From Paraburkholderia sp. CNPSo 3272 (lineage in GTDB: Bacteria > Pseudomonadota > Gammaproteobacteria > Burkholderiales > Burkholderiaceae): a DNA stretch of 64,000 nt. The stretch covers positions 124,001 through 188,000 of the forward strand of contig NZ_JAMBPQ010000001.1 of the NCBI RefSeq assembly GCF_024206495.1. The letters are read 5' to 3'. Shown piece after piece: positions 47,373 to 56,097 of this stretch. The notes beneath the pieces are model-generated. The model searched no databases. It was not told the DNA's origin and worked only from the letters and a program-made list of their open reading frames with translations. The position numbers were made by a program, and so were the translations under genes. Position 1 is the first letter of the stretch, and the number at the start of each line of letters is the position of its first letter.

Positions 47373-49064
47373 ATGAACGATACGCCATCGAGGCTACCGC
47401 TCAACCGCAGCGCGATCCTGCTCCTGATCCTCGCCCTCGCCGTGATCTGGTTCCTGCCGCTCGGCTGGCGCCACCTGCTGCCGAGCGACGAGGGCCGCTA
47501 CGCCGAAATGGCGCGCGAAATGCTCGCGAGCGGCGACTGGATCACGCCGCGCTACAACGGCTACAAGTACTTCGAAAAGCCCCCGCTGCAAACCTGGATG
47601 AACGCGCTCACGTTCGCGTGGTTCGGCATCGGCGAGTGGCAGGCGCGCCTCTACACGGCCCTGACCGGCTTCGCCGGCGTGCTGCTGATCGGCTTCACCG
47701 GCGCACGCGTGTTCAACGCCGCCACGGGCTTCTTCGCCGCGGTCGTGCTCGCCTGCGCGCCGTACTGGAACCTGATGGGCCACTTCAACACGCTCGACAT
47801 GGGCCTGTCGTTCTGGATGCAGCTCACGCTGTGCGCGCTGCTGCTCGCGCAGCGGCCGAACCTGCCCAAAGCGAACGCCCGACTGTGGATGTGGGTGTGC
47901 TGGGGCGCCATGGCGATGGCGGTGCTGTCCAAGGGCCTCGTCGGCCTGATCCTGCCAGGCGCCGTGCTCGTGCTGTATACGGCAGTTTCGCGCGACTGGG
48001 GGCTCTGGAAGCGCCTCTATCTCGGGAGCGGCCTGATCGTGTTCTTCGCGATCGTTTCGCCATGGTTCATCCTCGTGCAGCAGCGCAACCCCGAGTTCTC
48101 CAACTTCTTCTTCATCGTGCAGCAGTTCCAGCGCTACCTCACGCCCGCGCAGAACCGCCCCGGCCCGTTCTACTACTTCGTGCCGGTCATGCTGGTGGGC
48201 TTCCTGCCGTGGCTTTCGGTGAGCGTGCAAAGCGTGCGTCATGCGCTGCGCGTGCCGCGCCAGCCCAACGGGTTCTCGCCCGTCATGCTGATGCTCGTAT
48301 GGACCCTGTTCATTTTCCTGTTCTTCAGCGCCTCGCACTCCAAGCTCGTCTCCTACGTCCTGCCAATCGCGCCGCCCGTGGCGCTCGTCATCGGCATGTA
48401 TCTGCCGGTCGTGACGCGCGCCCAGTGGAACAAGCATCTCGCGGGCTACGCGGTGTTCGCCGTGGCGCTGATGGCGGGCTCGTTCGTGCTCACGCGGCTT
48501 GGCGACGCGCGCAATCCCAACGCGCTCTACCGGGAGTTCCAGGTCTGGGTGTTCGGCGCGGCCGCGGTGGCCTTCGTCGTCACGATGGTCGGCCTGCGCC
48601 TGAACCGCGCGAAGCGCACGCCCGAAAGCGGCGCGCGCGCGCCGGCGGTGGCGCTCGGCACCGCGTGGCTGCTGCTCGCGACCATTGCGGGCACGGGCCA
48701 CGACGTGTTCGGCACGCTGAGTTCCGGCGCGCCGCTCGCGCCCGCGGTGCGCGCCGCCATTGCGAAGCTGCCGCCCGACACGCCGTTCTACTCGGTGGGC
48801 GTGCTCGACCACACCATGCCTTTCTACGTGCGCCATACGATGACGATGGTCGAGGTCACCGACGAGCTGGCCTTCGGCATCTCCGAGGAGCCGCAAAAAT
48901 GGGTGCCCACCATTGCCGACTGGGAGGCGCGCTGGCAGTCCGAGCGCTATGCGCTCGCGCTGATGCCAGTGAAGCGCTACGAAGGACTGGCCGCGCAGGG
49001 TCTGCCGATGCAGGTGATCGCCCGCGACGCGCGGCGGGTGATCGTTGAAAAGCCCCAATCCTGA
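47373..49064 (+). CDS. arnT: Lipid A L-Ara4N transferase ArnT
   Basis: A 563-residue GT83 glycosyltransferase with about 12 membrane helices. The first periplasmic loop reads LPSDEGRYAEMAREML and GDWITPRYNGYKYFEKPPLQ, the ArnT/PMT signature with the catalytic acidic residues. It moves 4-amino-4-deoxy-L-arabinose from undecaprenyl phosphate to lipid A, which raises resistance to polymyxin. It is the first of the arn genes here, unlike enterobacteria where arnT is late. Confidence 0.9.
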   Translation: MNDTPSRLPLNRSAILLLILALAVIWFLPLGWRHLLPSDEGRYAEMAREMLASGDWITPRYNGYKYFEKPPLQTWMNALTFAWFGIGEWQARLYTALTGFAGVLLIGFTGARVFNAATGFFAAVVLACAPYWNLMGHFNTLDMGLSFWMQLTLCALLLAQRPNLPKANARLWMWVCWGAMAMAVLSKGLVGLILPGAVLVLYTAVSRDWGLWKRLYLGSGLIVFFAIVSPWFILVQQRNPEFSNFFFIVQQFQRYLTPAQNRPGPFYYFVPVMLVGFLPWLSVSVQSVRHALRVPRQPNGFSPVMLMLVWTLFIFLFFSASHSKLVSYVLPIAPPVALVIGMYLPVVTRAQWNKHLAGYAVFAVALMAGSFVLTRLGDARNPNALYREFQVWVFGAAAVAFVVTMVGLRLNRAKRTPESGARAPAVALGTAWLLLATIAGTGHDVFGTLSSGAPLAPAVRAAIAKLPPDTPFYSVGVLDHTMPFYVRHTMTMVEVTDELAFGISEEPQKWVPTIADWEARWQSERYALALMPVKRYEGLAAQGLPMQVIARDARRVIVEKPQS

Positions 49065-49195
49065 GCGCTTCCTGGCCCCGATCAACGCATGGGCGATAAT
49101 TGCGCGGGCCGCGCAGACGCGGCCTGCGCGGCTGGGCCCGCGCGGCGCGGCCCAGCCCCGCCACAACCTGACAACCCGTTGAACCACCCTTTCCG

Positions 49196-49567
49196 ATGAA
49201 TCCGATTTCCCTCATCTGCATCCTTGCCGGCGTCGGCCTCAACGCGTGTGCGCAACTGCTGCTGAAAGCGGGTGTCAATGCCGTTGGACACTTCGAATTC
49301 AGCCGTGCGAACATCTTGCCCATTGGCCTGAAACTCGCAACGCAAGTGCCGATTCTCGGCGGCCTCACCTGCTACGTGTTCAGCGTGGTCGTGTGGATCG
49401 TCGGGCTCTCGCGCGTGGACGTCTCGATCGCCTATCCGATGCTCTCGCTCGGCTACGTGGTCAACGCGTTCGCGGCGTGGTATTTGTTCGGCGAGGTGCT
49501 GAGCCTGCAGCGGCTCGTGGGCATCGGCATCATCCTGATCGGCGTGTTCGTGCTGGCGCGCAGCTGA
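49196..49567 (+). CDS. SMR-type small membrane protein, probable Ara4N-P-undecaprenol flippase subunit
   Basis: 123 residues with four hydrophobic segments (LICILAGVGLNACAQLLLKAG first), the ArnE/ArnF-like branch of the small multidrug resistance fold. Position between arnT and arnB supports the flippase role. Only one such gene is present, whereas E. coli uses an ArnE/ArnF pair, so it may act as a homodimer. The alternative is a general SMR exporter. Confidence 0.82.
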   Translation: MNPISLICILAGVGLNACAQLLLKAGVNAVGHFEFSRANILPIGLKLATQVPILGGLTCYVFSVVVWIVGLSRVDVSIAYPMLSLGYVVNAFAAWYLFGEVLSLQRLVGIGIILIGVFVLARS

Positions 49568-49710
49568 CGCGCCGCCGCACGCGCTTCTGGCGCGCGCGGC
49601 GAGACCGCTTGCAGCGCAGCATATTGCGCCCATATAAGCATTTCGTAAGATGCGCCGCAGCGGCGTTGCCGCCCGACCCCACTTTCTGACGAGCAAAGAG
49701 CGAAGCACTC

Positions 49711-50874
49711 ATGTCCCAGTCATCCCCGCAGTCGACCCTTCCGTTCCTGCCGTTCGTGCGCCCCGAAATCGACGAGGAAACCATCCAGGGCGTCGCCGAC
49801 GTGCTGCGCTCGGGCTGGATCACGACCGGCCCGCAGAACCAGGCGTTCGAGGCGGCGCTCTCCGAATACTGCGGCGGCCGTCCCGTGCGCACCTTCAACT
49901 CGGGCACGGCGACGCTCGAGATCGGTTTGCGCCTTGCCGGCGTGGGTCCCGGCGACGAGGTCATCACTACGCCTGCGTCGTGGGTTTCCACGAGCAACGT
50001 AATCTACGAGGTGGGCGCGACGCCGGTGTTCGCCGACATCGATCCCGTTACGCGCAACATCGACCTCGACAAGCTCGAAGCCGCCATCACGCCGAAGACG
50101 AAAGCCATGATCCCGGTCTTTCTCTCGGGCCTGCCCGTCGACATGGACCGCCTCTACGCGATCGCCCGCCAGCACAAGCTGCGCGTGATCGAGGACGCCG
50201 CGCAGGCGTTCGGCTCGAGCTGGAACGGCAAGCGCATCGGCGCGATCGGCGACATCGTCTCGTTCAGCTTCCACGCCAACAAGAACCTCACGTCGATCGA
50301 AGGCGGCGCGCTCGTCCTCAACGACGAAGCCGAGGCCGTGCTCGCGCAGAAATACCGCCTCCAGGGCATTACACGCACAGGCTTCGACGGCATGGACTGC
50401 GACGTGCTCGGCGGCAAGTACAATCTCACGGATGTGGCGGCGCGCGTCGGGCTCGGCCAGCTCAAGCACATCGAGCGCTTCATCCGGCAGCGTCGCGAGC
50501 TTGCGCGGGCTTACTTCGCGGGCTTCGAAGGCGGCGCGGCGGTTAAGCTCGGCGTCGGCCTGCCGCTCGCGGATTTTGCCAACAGCAACTGGCACATGTT
50601 CCAGATCACGCTGCCTCTGGAGCAGCTCGCGATCGACCGCGCCGGTTTCATGGGCGAACTCAAGGAGCGCGGCATTGGCTCGGGCGTGCATTACCCGGCC
50701 ATCCACCTCTTCACGCTCTACCGCGAGCGTGGTTTCAAGGCGGGCATGTTCCCGCACGCGGAGCGCTTCGGCGCGAGCACGGTTACGCTGCCGCTCTTCA
50801 CGCAGATGACCGAAGCCGACGTGGCGCGCGTGTGCAGCGCGGTAAACGAGATTTGCGCGAAGTTTGCGAAGTAG
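49711..50874 (+). CDS. arnB: UDP-Ara4O aminotransferase ArnB
   Basis: 387 residues, DegT/DnrJ/EryC1 family. FVRPEIDEETIQGVADVLRSGWITTG is the usual start region in two parts, EDAAQAFGS binds PLP, and the PLP lysine is in FSFHANKNLTSIEGG. It transaminates UDP-4-keto-pentose with glutamate to give UDP-L-Ara4N. Confidence 0.94.
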   Translation: MSQSSPQSTLPFLPFVRPEIDEETIQGVADVLRSGWITTGPQNQAFEAALSEYCGGRPVRTFNSGTATLEIGLRLAGVGPGDEVITTPASWVSTSNVIYEVGATPVFADIDPVTRNIDLDKLEAAITPKTKAMIPVFLSGLPVDMDRLYAIARQHKLRVIEDAAQAFGSSWNGKRIGAIGDIVSFSFHANKNLTSIEGGALVLNDEAEAVLAQKYRLQGITRTGFDGMDCDVLGGKYNLTDVAARVGLGQLKHIERFIRQRRELARAYFAGFEGGAAVKLGVGLPLADFANSNWHMFQITLPLEQLAIDRAGFMGELKERGIGSGVHYPAIHLFTLYRERGFKAGMFPHAERFGASTVTLPLFTQMTEADVARVCSAVNEICAKFAK

Positions 50875-51063
50875 CTGGCATAACAGGCAGTAACGGAAGT
50901 CGGGGACGGGATAACGCCGCCCCGACGGGCATGGGACCCGAGTCAGCGCCAAAGCACCAACTCGGGTCGATACAGGGGAAACGCACGCGGACGGCGCAGC
51001 GCACGCGCCGCCGATTTGCGCATGCAGCAACCCGAAGCATCCAATAACGGAATCGACGCACAC

Positions 51064-52170
51064 ATGAGTCAAACGGAACAAGGCACCTTGACCCCGGACA
51101 CGCCGGAAGTCTCGGTCATCATTCCGGTCTACAACGAGGAAGCTGGCCTTCCCGCGCTGTTCGCACGCCTGTATCCGGCGCTCGACAAGCTCGGCACCTC
51201 GTACGAAGTGATCTTCATCAACGACGGCAGCCGCGACCGTTCGGCCGCGATGCTCGCGGAGCAGTTCCGCGCGCGGCCCGATACCACGCGCGCGATCCTG
51301 CTCAACGGCAACTACGGCCAGCACATGGCGATTCTCGCGGGCTTCGAGCAGGCCCGCGGCGAGATCGTCATCACGCTCGACGCCGATCTGCAGAATCCGC
51401 CCGAGGAAATCGGCAAGCTCGTCGAGAAAATGCGCGAGGGCTACGACTACGTCGGCACCATCCGCAAGCAGCGCCAGGACAGCCTCTGGCGGCGCAAGGC
51501 CTCGCAGGCGATGAACCGTCTGCGCGAGCGCATTACGCGTATCAAGATGACTGACCAGGGCTGCATGCTGCGCGCTTACAACCGCCGCATCATCGACACG
51601 ATCAACCGCTGCGGCGAAATCAACACCTTCATTCCCGCGCTCGCCTACACGTTCTCGCAGAACCCGGTCGAAGTGGAAGTGGCGCACGAGGAGCGCTTCG
51701 CGGGCGAATCGAAGTACTCGCTCTACAGCCTCATTCGCCTGAATTTCGACCTCGTGACGGGCTTCTCCGTCGTACCGCTGCAGTGGCTCTCGTTCATCGG
51801 CGTGATCCTCTCGCTCGGCTCGGCAGGCCTCTTCCTGCTGCTGCTGATTCGCCGCTTCATCCTCGGCGCGGAAGTGCAAGGCGTGTTCACGCTCTTCGCC
51901 ATCACGTTCTTCCTGCTCGGCGTGATCATCTTCGCGCTCGGTCTGCTCGGCGAGTACATCGGCCGCATCTACCAGCAGGTGCGCGCGCGTCCGCGGTACC
52001 TGATCCAGACGATCCTCGAGGAGCGCAATGGCCGCGCCGTCGTCGATACGCCGCGCCAGGATTTCATGCAGGCCGCCGCCTTCGCGCAGCCGGCTGAACC
52101 CGCGCGAGCGGCAGGCGCTGCCGCACGGCCGGCCACCACGAACGCGGCCAACGAAGGAGCCGGCCAATGA
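51064..52170 (+). CDS. arnC: Undecaprenyl-phosphate Ara4FN transferase ArnC
   Basis: 368 residues, GT2 family. VSVIIPVYNEEAGLPAL and the DxD-type DADLQNPPEE lie in the catalytic domain; two membrane helices follow near residues 235-310. An Ala-rich tail of about 40 residues ends the protein. The ATG at 51064 is chosen; an in-frame ATG at 51022 would add 14 residues. It puts the formylated sugar on undecaprenyl phosphate. Its stop overlaps the next ATG by 4 bp. Confidence 0.92.
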   Translation: MSQTEQGTLTPDTPEVSVIIPVYNEEAGLPALFARLYPALDKLGTSYEVIFINDGSRDRSAAMLAEQFRARPDTTRAILLNGNYGQHMAILAGFEQARGEIVITLDADLQNPPEEIGKLVEKMREGYDYVGTIRKQRQDSLWRRKASQAMNRLRERITRIKMTDQGCMLRAYNRRIIDTINRCGEINTFIPALAYTFSQNPVEVEVAHEERFAGESKYSLYSLIRLNFDLVTGFSVVPLQWLSFIGVILSLGSAGLFLLLLIRRFILGAEVQGVFTLFAITFFLLGVIIFALGLLGEYIGRIYQQVRARPRYLIQTILEERNGRAVVDTPRQDFMQAAAFAQPAEPARAAGAAARPATTNAANEGAGQ

Positions 52171-53123
52171 AACCGCGCGCCGTTGTCTTCGCGTATCACA
52201 ACGTGGGCGTGCGCTGTTTGCAGGTGTTGCTCGCGGGCGGCGTCGATGTTGCGCTCGTCGTCACGCATGAAGACAGCCCGACCGAAAACATCTGGTTCGG
52301 CAGCGTGAAGTCGGTGGCCGAGGAGCATGGCATCGAGGTCGTCACGCCCGCCGACCCGAAGAGCGCCGAGTTGCGCGCGGCCGTTGCCGCGGCGCGCCCG
52401 GACTTCATCTTCTCGTTCTACTACCGGCACATGCTGCCCGTGGACCTGCTCGCCCTCGCCGGGCGCGGCGCGTACAACGTGCACGGCTCGCTGCTGCCGA
52501 AATACCGCGGCCGCGTGCCCACGAACTGGGCGGTGCTCAACGGCGAAACCGAAACCGGCGCCACGCTGCACGAAATGGCCGCGAAGCCCGACGCGGGCGC
52601 GATCGTCGCGCAAACGCCGGTGCCGATCCTGCCCGACGACACCGCGGCGCAGGTCTTCGACAAGGTGACGGTCGCCGCCGAGCAGACGCTGTGGCGCGTG
52701 CTGCCCGCGCTGATCGCGGGCGAAGCGCCGCATCTGCCGAACGATCTCACCCGGGGCAGCTACTACGGCGGGCGCAAGCCGGAGGACGGCCGCATCGATT
52801 TCGGCGAGAGCGCGCAGCACGTGTACAACCTGATCCGCGCCGTCGCGCCGCCCTATCCGGGCGCGTTCACCGACATCGGCAACGAGCGTTTCGTGATTGC
52901 TCGCGCGCGTCTCGTGCGGCCCGGCTCGCAAGACGCCGAAAGGGTCCGCGCCCTCGCCGGATTGCCCGCCGGCATCCACGTAAGCGATAATGCGCTTTTC
53001 GCCGTCTGCGGCGACGCACGCGCCATCGCGATCCACGAACTGCGGCATGCGCATGACGGTCAGGAGACCGTCATTGGCCCGGCCGCGTTCTCCGAACTCA
53101 TTTCATCTGTCCCCCGTCCATGA
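52167..53123 (+). CDS. arnA: UDP-L-Ara4N formyltransferase (ArnA N-terminal half as separate protein)
   Basis: 318 residues, methionyl-tRNA formyltransferase-like fold. The catalytic Asn and His are in [15 protein letters not shown] and the Asp in [12 protein letters not shown]. In E. coli this activity is fused to the decarboxylase in one ArnA; here the two halves are separate genes joined by an ATGA overlap. Formylation drives the pathway forward before ArnC. Confidence 0.92.
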   Translation: MKPRAVVFAYHNVGVRCLQVLLAGGVDVALVVTHEDSPTENIWFGSVKSVAEEHGIEVVTPADPKSAELRAAVAAARPDFIFSFYYRHMLPVDLLALAGRGAYNVHGSLLPKYRGRVPTNWAVLNGETETGATLHEMAAKPDAGAIVAQTPVPILPDDTAAQVFDKVTVAAEQTLWRVLPALIAGEAPHLPNDLTRGSYYGGRKPEDGRIDFGESAQHVYNLIRAVAPPYPGAFTDIGNERFVIARARLVRPGSQDAERVRALAGLPAGIHVSDNALFAVCGDARAIAIHELRHAHDGQETVIGPAAFSELISSVPRP

Positions 53124-54169
53124 CCAAAAAAGTTCTGATCCTGGGTGTGAACGGCTTTATCGGCCACCACCTCTCCAAACGCATCCTCGAATCCACGAAC
53201 TGGGAAGTGTTCGGCATGGACATGCAGACGGATCGCCTGGGCGACCTCGTCAAGCATGAGCGGATGCACTTCTTCGAAGGCGACATCACGATCAACAAGG
53301 AGTGGGTCGAGTACCACGTCAAGAAGTGCGACGTGATCCTGCCGCTGGTCGCCATCGCGACGCCCGCCACCTACGTACAGCAGCCGCTGCGGGTGTTCGA
53401 GCTCGACTTCGAAGCGAACCTGCCGATCGTGCGTTCGGCCGTGAAGTACCGCAAGCACCTCGTCTTCCCGTCGACGTCGGAAGTCTATGGCATGTGCTCG
53501 GACGAGCAGTTCGACCCGGACGCGTCGGCGCTGACCTACGGCCCGATCAACAAGCCGCGCTGGATCTACGCGTGCTCGAAGCAGCTCATGGACCGCGTGA
53601 TCTGGGGCTACGGCATGGAAGGCCTGAATTTCACGCTGTTCCGTCCGTTCAACTGGATCGGCCCGGGCCTCGACTCGATCTACACGCCGAAGGAAGGTTC
53701 GTCGCGCGTCGTGACGCAGTTCCTCGGCCACATCGTGCGCGGCGAGAACATCAGCCTCGTGGATGGCGGCGCGCAAAAACGCGCGTTCACCGACATCGAC
53801 GACGGCATCGAAGCGCTGATGAAGATCATCGAGAACAAGGACGGCGTCGCCACGGGCAAGATCTACAACATCGGCAACCCGACCAACAACTTCTCGGTGC
53901 GCGAACTCGCGCACAAGATGCTGGCGCTCGCCGCCGAATTCCCGGAATACGCGGAAATGGCGAAGAAGGTGCAGCTCGTCGAAACGTCATCGGGCGCGTA
54001 CTACGGCGCTGGCTACCAGGACGTGCAGAACCGCGTGCCGAAGATCGACAACACGAAGCAGGAACTCGGCTGGGCGCCGAAGTCGACATTCGACGAAGCG
54101 CTGCGCAAGATCTTCGAAGCGTACCGCGGCCACGTGGCCGAAGCGCGTGCGCTCGTCGAGCAACACTGA
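53120..54169 (+). CDS. UDP-glucuronate oxidative decarboxylase (ArnA C-terminal half as separate protein)
   Basis: 349 residues, extended SDR fold. [14 protein letters not shown] binds NAD, and the catalytic Tyr and Lys are in [24 protein letters not shown] and [13 protein letters not shown] match the dehydrogenase domain of ArnA. It oxidises and decarboxylates UDP-GlcA to UDP-4-keto-pentose, the substrate of ArnB. It starts inside the stop of the formyltransferase gene. Confidence 0.92.
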   Translation: MTKKVLILGVNGFIGHHLSKRILESTNWEVFGMDMQTDRLGDLVKHERMHFFEGDITINKEWVEYHVKKCDVILPLVAIATPATYVQQPLRVFELDFEANLPIVRSAVKYRKHLVFPSTSEVYGMCSDEQFDPDASALTYGPINKPRWIYACSKQLMDRVIWGYGMEGLNFTLFRPFNWIGPGLDSIYTPKEGSSRVVTQFLGHIVRGENISLVDGGAQKRAFTDIDDGIEALMKIIENKDGVATGKIYNIGNPTNNFSVRELAHKMLALAAEFPEYAEMAKKVQLVETSSGAYYGAGYQDVQNRVPKIDNTKQELGWAPKSTFDEALRKIFEAYRGHVAEARALVEQH

Positions 54170-54193
54170 GCGTCATAGAAAGGTCCTCGCCAC

Positions 54194-55090
54194 TTGGCCC
54201 GCATCGTCCTCAAAATCGACGTCGACACGCTGCGCGGAACGCGCGAAGGCGTGCCGAACCTCGCGCGCATCTTCGACCGCTACAAGGCGCGCGCCACGTT
54301 CCTGTTCAGCCTCGGCCCCGATCACACGGGCTGGGCGCTGCGCCGCGTGTTGCGGCCGGGCTTTCTCAAGAAGGTCTCGCGCACGTCGGTGGTCGAACAC
54401 TACGGCGTCAAGCAGCTGATGTACGGCGTGCTGCTGCCGGGTCCGGACATCGGCGTGGAAGCCGCGGCTGAGATGCGCGCGATTCACGAAGCCGGCTTCG
54501 AGTGCGGCATCCATACGTGGGATCACGTGTACTGGCAAGACAACGTGCGCAAGCGTGACTCGAAATGGACCGCGCGCCAGATGCAGAAGAGCCACGACCG
54601 CTTCACGCGTATCTTCGGAACGCCGCCCGTCACGCACGGCGCGGCGGGCTGGCAGATGAACGAGGCCGCCTTCGAGCAGATCGACACGTGGGGAATGCGC
54701 TACGCCTCCGACGGGCGCGGTCATTCGCCCTACCGTCCGGTGGTGGCGGGCCGCACGCTGAACCACGTGCAAATGCCCACCACGCTGCCCACGCTCGACG
54801 AGCTGCTCGGCGTCGACGGCGTCGATACCGATACGGTCGCCGCATCGCTGCTCAAGCGCACCGAAAACAACCCGCACGACCAGGTCTTCACGCTGCACGC
54901 CGAACTCGAAGGCCAGAAGCTCGCACCGGTGTTCGAGCAGCTGCTGGCCGGCTGGCGCGCGCAAGGCCACACGTTTGCCACGATGGGCGACTACCATGCG
55001 ACGCTGGACCCGGATTCGCTGCCATCGTACCCTGTCACCTGGGGCGAGATCGCCGGCCGCTCCGGCCAGCTGATCGTGCAGCCCGACTGA
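54194..55090 (+). CDS. arnD: 4-deoxy-4-formamido-L-arabinose-phosphoundecaprenol deformylase ArnD
   Basis: 298 residues, NodB/CE4 deacetylase fold. LKIDVDTLRGTREGVPNLARIF carries the first metal Asp, in a segment typical of ArnD, and FECGIHTWDHVYW the metal His residues. It starts with TTG (reading MARIVLKID), with AAAGG about 10 nt upstream; no better start exists before the conserved region. It removes the formyl group before flipping. Last gene of the arn group. Confidence 0.9.
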   Translation: MARIVLKIDVDTLRGTREGVPNLARIFDRYKARATFLFSLGPDHTGWALRRVLRPGFLKKVSRTSVVEHYGVKQLMYGVLLPGPDIGVEAAAEMRAIHEAGFECGIHTWDHVYWQDNVRKRDSKWTARQMQKSHDRFTRIFGTPPVTHGAAGWQMNEAAFEQIDTWGMRYASDGRGHSPYRPVVAGRTLNHVQMPTTLPTLDELLGVDGVDTDTVAASLLKRTENNPHDQVFTLHAELEGQKLAPVFEQLLAGWRAQGHTFATMGDYHATLDPDSLPSYPVTWGEIAGRSGQLIVQPD

Positions 55091-55227
55091 ATCCGCCGCC
55101 CGCGCGCCAATCAGTGTCTGCCAGGACCCGCGCCCGTGCATCACCCCCCGCCGCGGGCGGCTCGCCGTCCCGGCGAAACGGCGCCGCGCGCTGCGGCAAC
55201 GCCAGCCAATAACAAAGGGAGAGCCAC

Positions 55228-55698
55228 GTGCCTGACGTGACCATCGCAGTCGACCAACCCGTTCCCACCTTCACCGCCCCCGCTACCGGCGGCGACTTCA
55301 CGCTGTCGAGCCTGAAGGGCAGCAAGGTGGTGCTGTACTTCTATCCCAAAGACAACACGCCGGGCTGCACGACCGAAGGCCTGCAGTTCCGCGACCTCTA
55401 TCCAAAGTTCAAAAAGGCCGGCGCGCAGATCGTGGGCGTGTCGCGCGACAGCGTGCGCTCGCACGATAACTTCAAGGCCAAGCTCGAACTGCCGTTTACC
55501 TTGGTATCGGATGCCGACGAAGCGCTGTGCACGCTCTTCGACGTCATCAAATTGAAGAAAATGTATGGCAAACAGGTCCGAGGCATCGAACGCTCGACCT
55601 TCCTCATCGACGCGACCGGCGTGCTGCGCCAGGAGTGGCGCGGCATCAAGGTCCCGGGCCATGTCGAGGAAGTTCTGGAGGCTGTACAAGCGCTTTGA
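55228..55698 (+). CDS. bcp: Peroxiredoxin, Bcp/PrxQ family
   Basis: 156 residues. The peroxidatic Cys is C47 in YPKDNTPGCTTEG. The resolving Cys that in E. coli Bcp lies five residues later is replaced (L52). C101 (DEALCTLFD) is the only other cysteine, so it is either an atypical 2-Cys enzyme using C101 or a 1-Cys enzyme. It reduces peroxides with thioredoxin. GGGAGAG precedes the ATG. Confidence 0.92.
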   Translation: MPDVTIAVDQPVPTFTAPATGGDFTLSSLKGSKVVLYFYPKDNTPGCTTEGLQFRDLYPKFKKAGAQIVGVSRDSVRSHDNFKAKLELPFTLVSDADEALCTLFDVIKLKKMYGKQVRGIERSTFLIDATGVLRQEWRGIKVPGHVEEVLEAVQAL

Positions 55699-56097
55699 GG
55701 AGCGTTATATTGGGCTGCAATGAGTGCCTGTCCAACCCTTTTTACGTCGCGTTGCGGCGGTTTCGCAGCCGGTCATGGAATGACCGGCAGTGCGTATCCG
55801 AGGCAACGGGACAACACCGAAGTGAAGCCGCTTGCCTCGTCATCCGGGGCGGCGGCTTTTTTGTTTGTTCGATTCCGTTTTCTCCCGCTTTTCTCCCCGT
55901 TCGTGCCGGCCTTGCGACCCGGCACGCGCAAACGTCAAGGAGCTGATCGAAAACCAGGCGAACCGGCATTTTCTGACCTGAGCGCGCACCTTGCGCAGTA
56001 ACGGCGGAGGCCTACCCGGCACCCGCACGCACCGCCCGAAAGCGCGCCTTACTGGGTAACCCCGCGACCACTCGACCCGATTTTTTCGAGGGACACC
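55699..56097. other. Intergenic region between bcp and phoH
   Basis: 399 bp without a believable gene. It has a hairpin at 55768-55788 (GCCGGTCAT, loop GGA, ATGACCGGC) and a terminator at 55825-55862. The remainder is the phoH leader. A 93-codon open frame spanning it has no family features and crosses the terminator. Confidence 0.6.
55825..55862 (+). terminator. Terminator-like hairpin downstream of bcp
   Basis: AAGCCGC pairs with GCGGCTT across a loop of 20 nt that can pair further (CCTC with GGGG type), ending in six T. It is 127 bp after the bcp stop. Confidence 0.6.

Noticed and set aside
55720-56001. 93-codon plus-strand open frame after bcp
   Set aside because: It runs through a T-tailed terminator hairpin, has no family features and no ribosome site.
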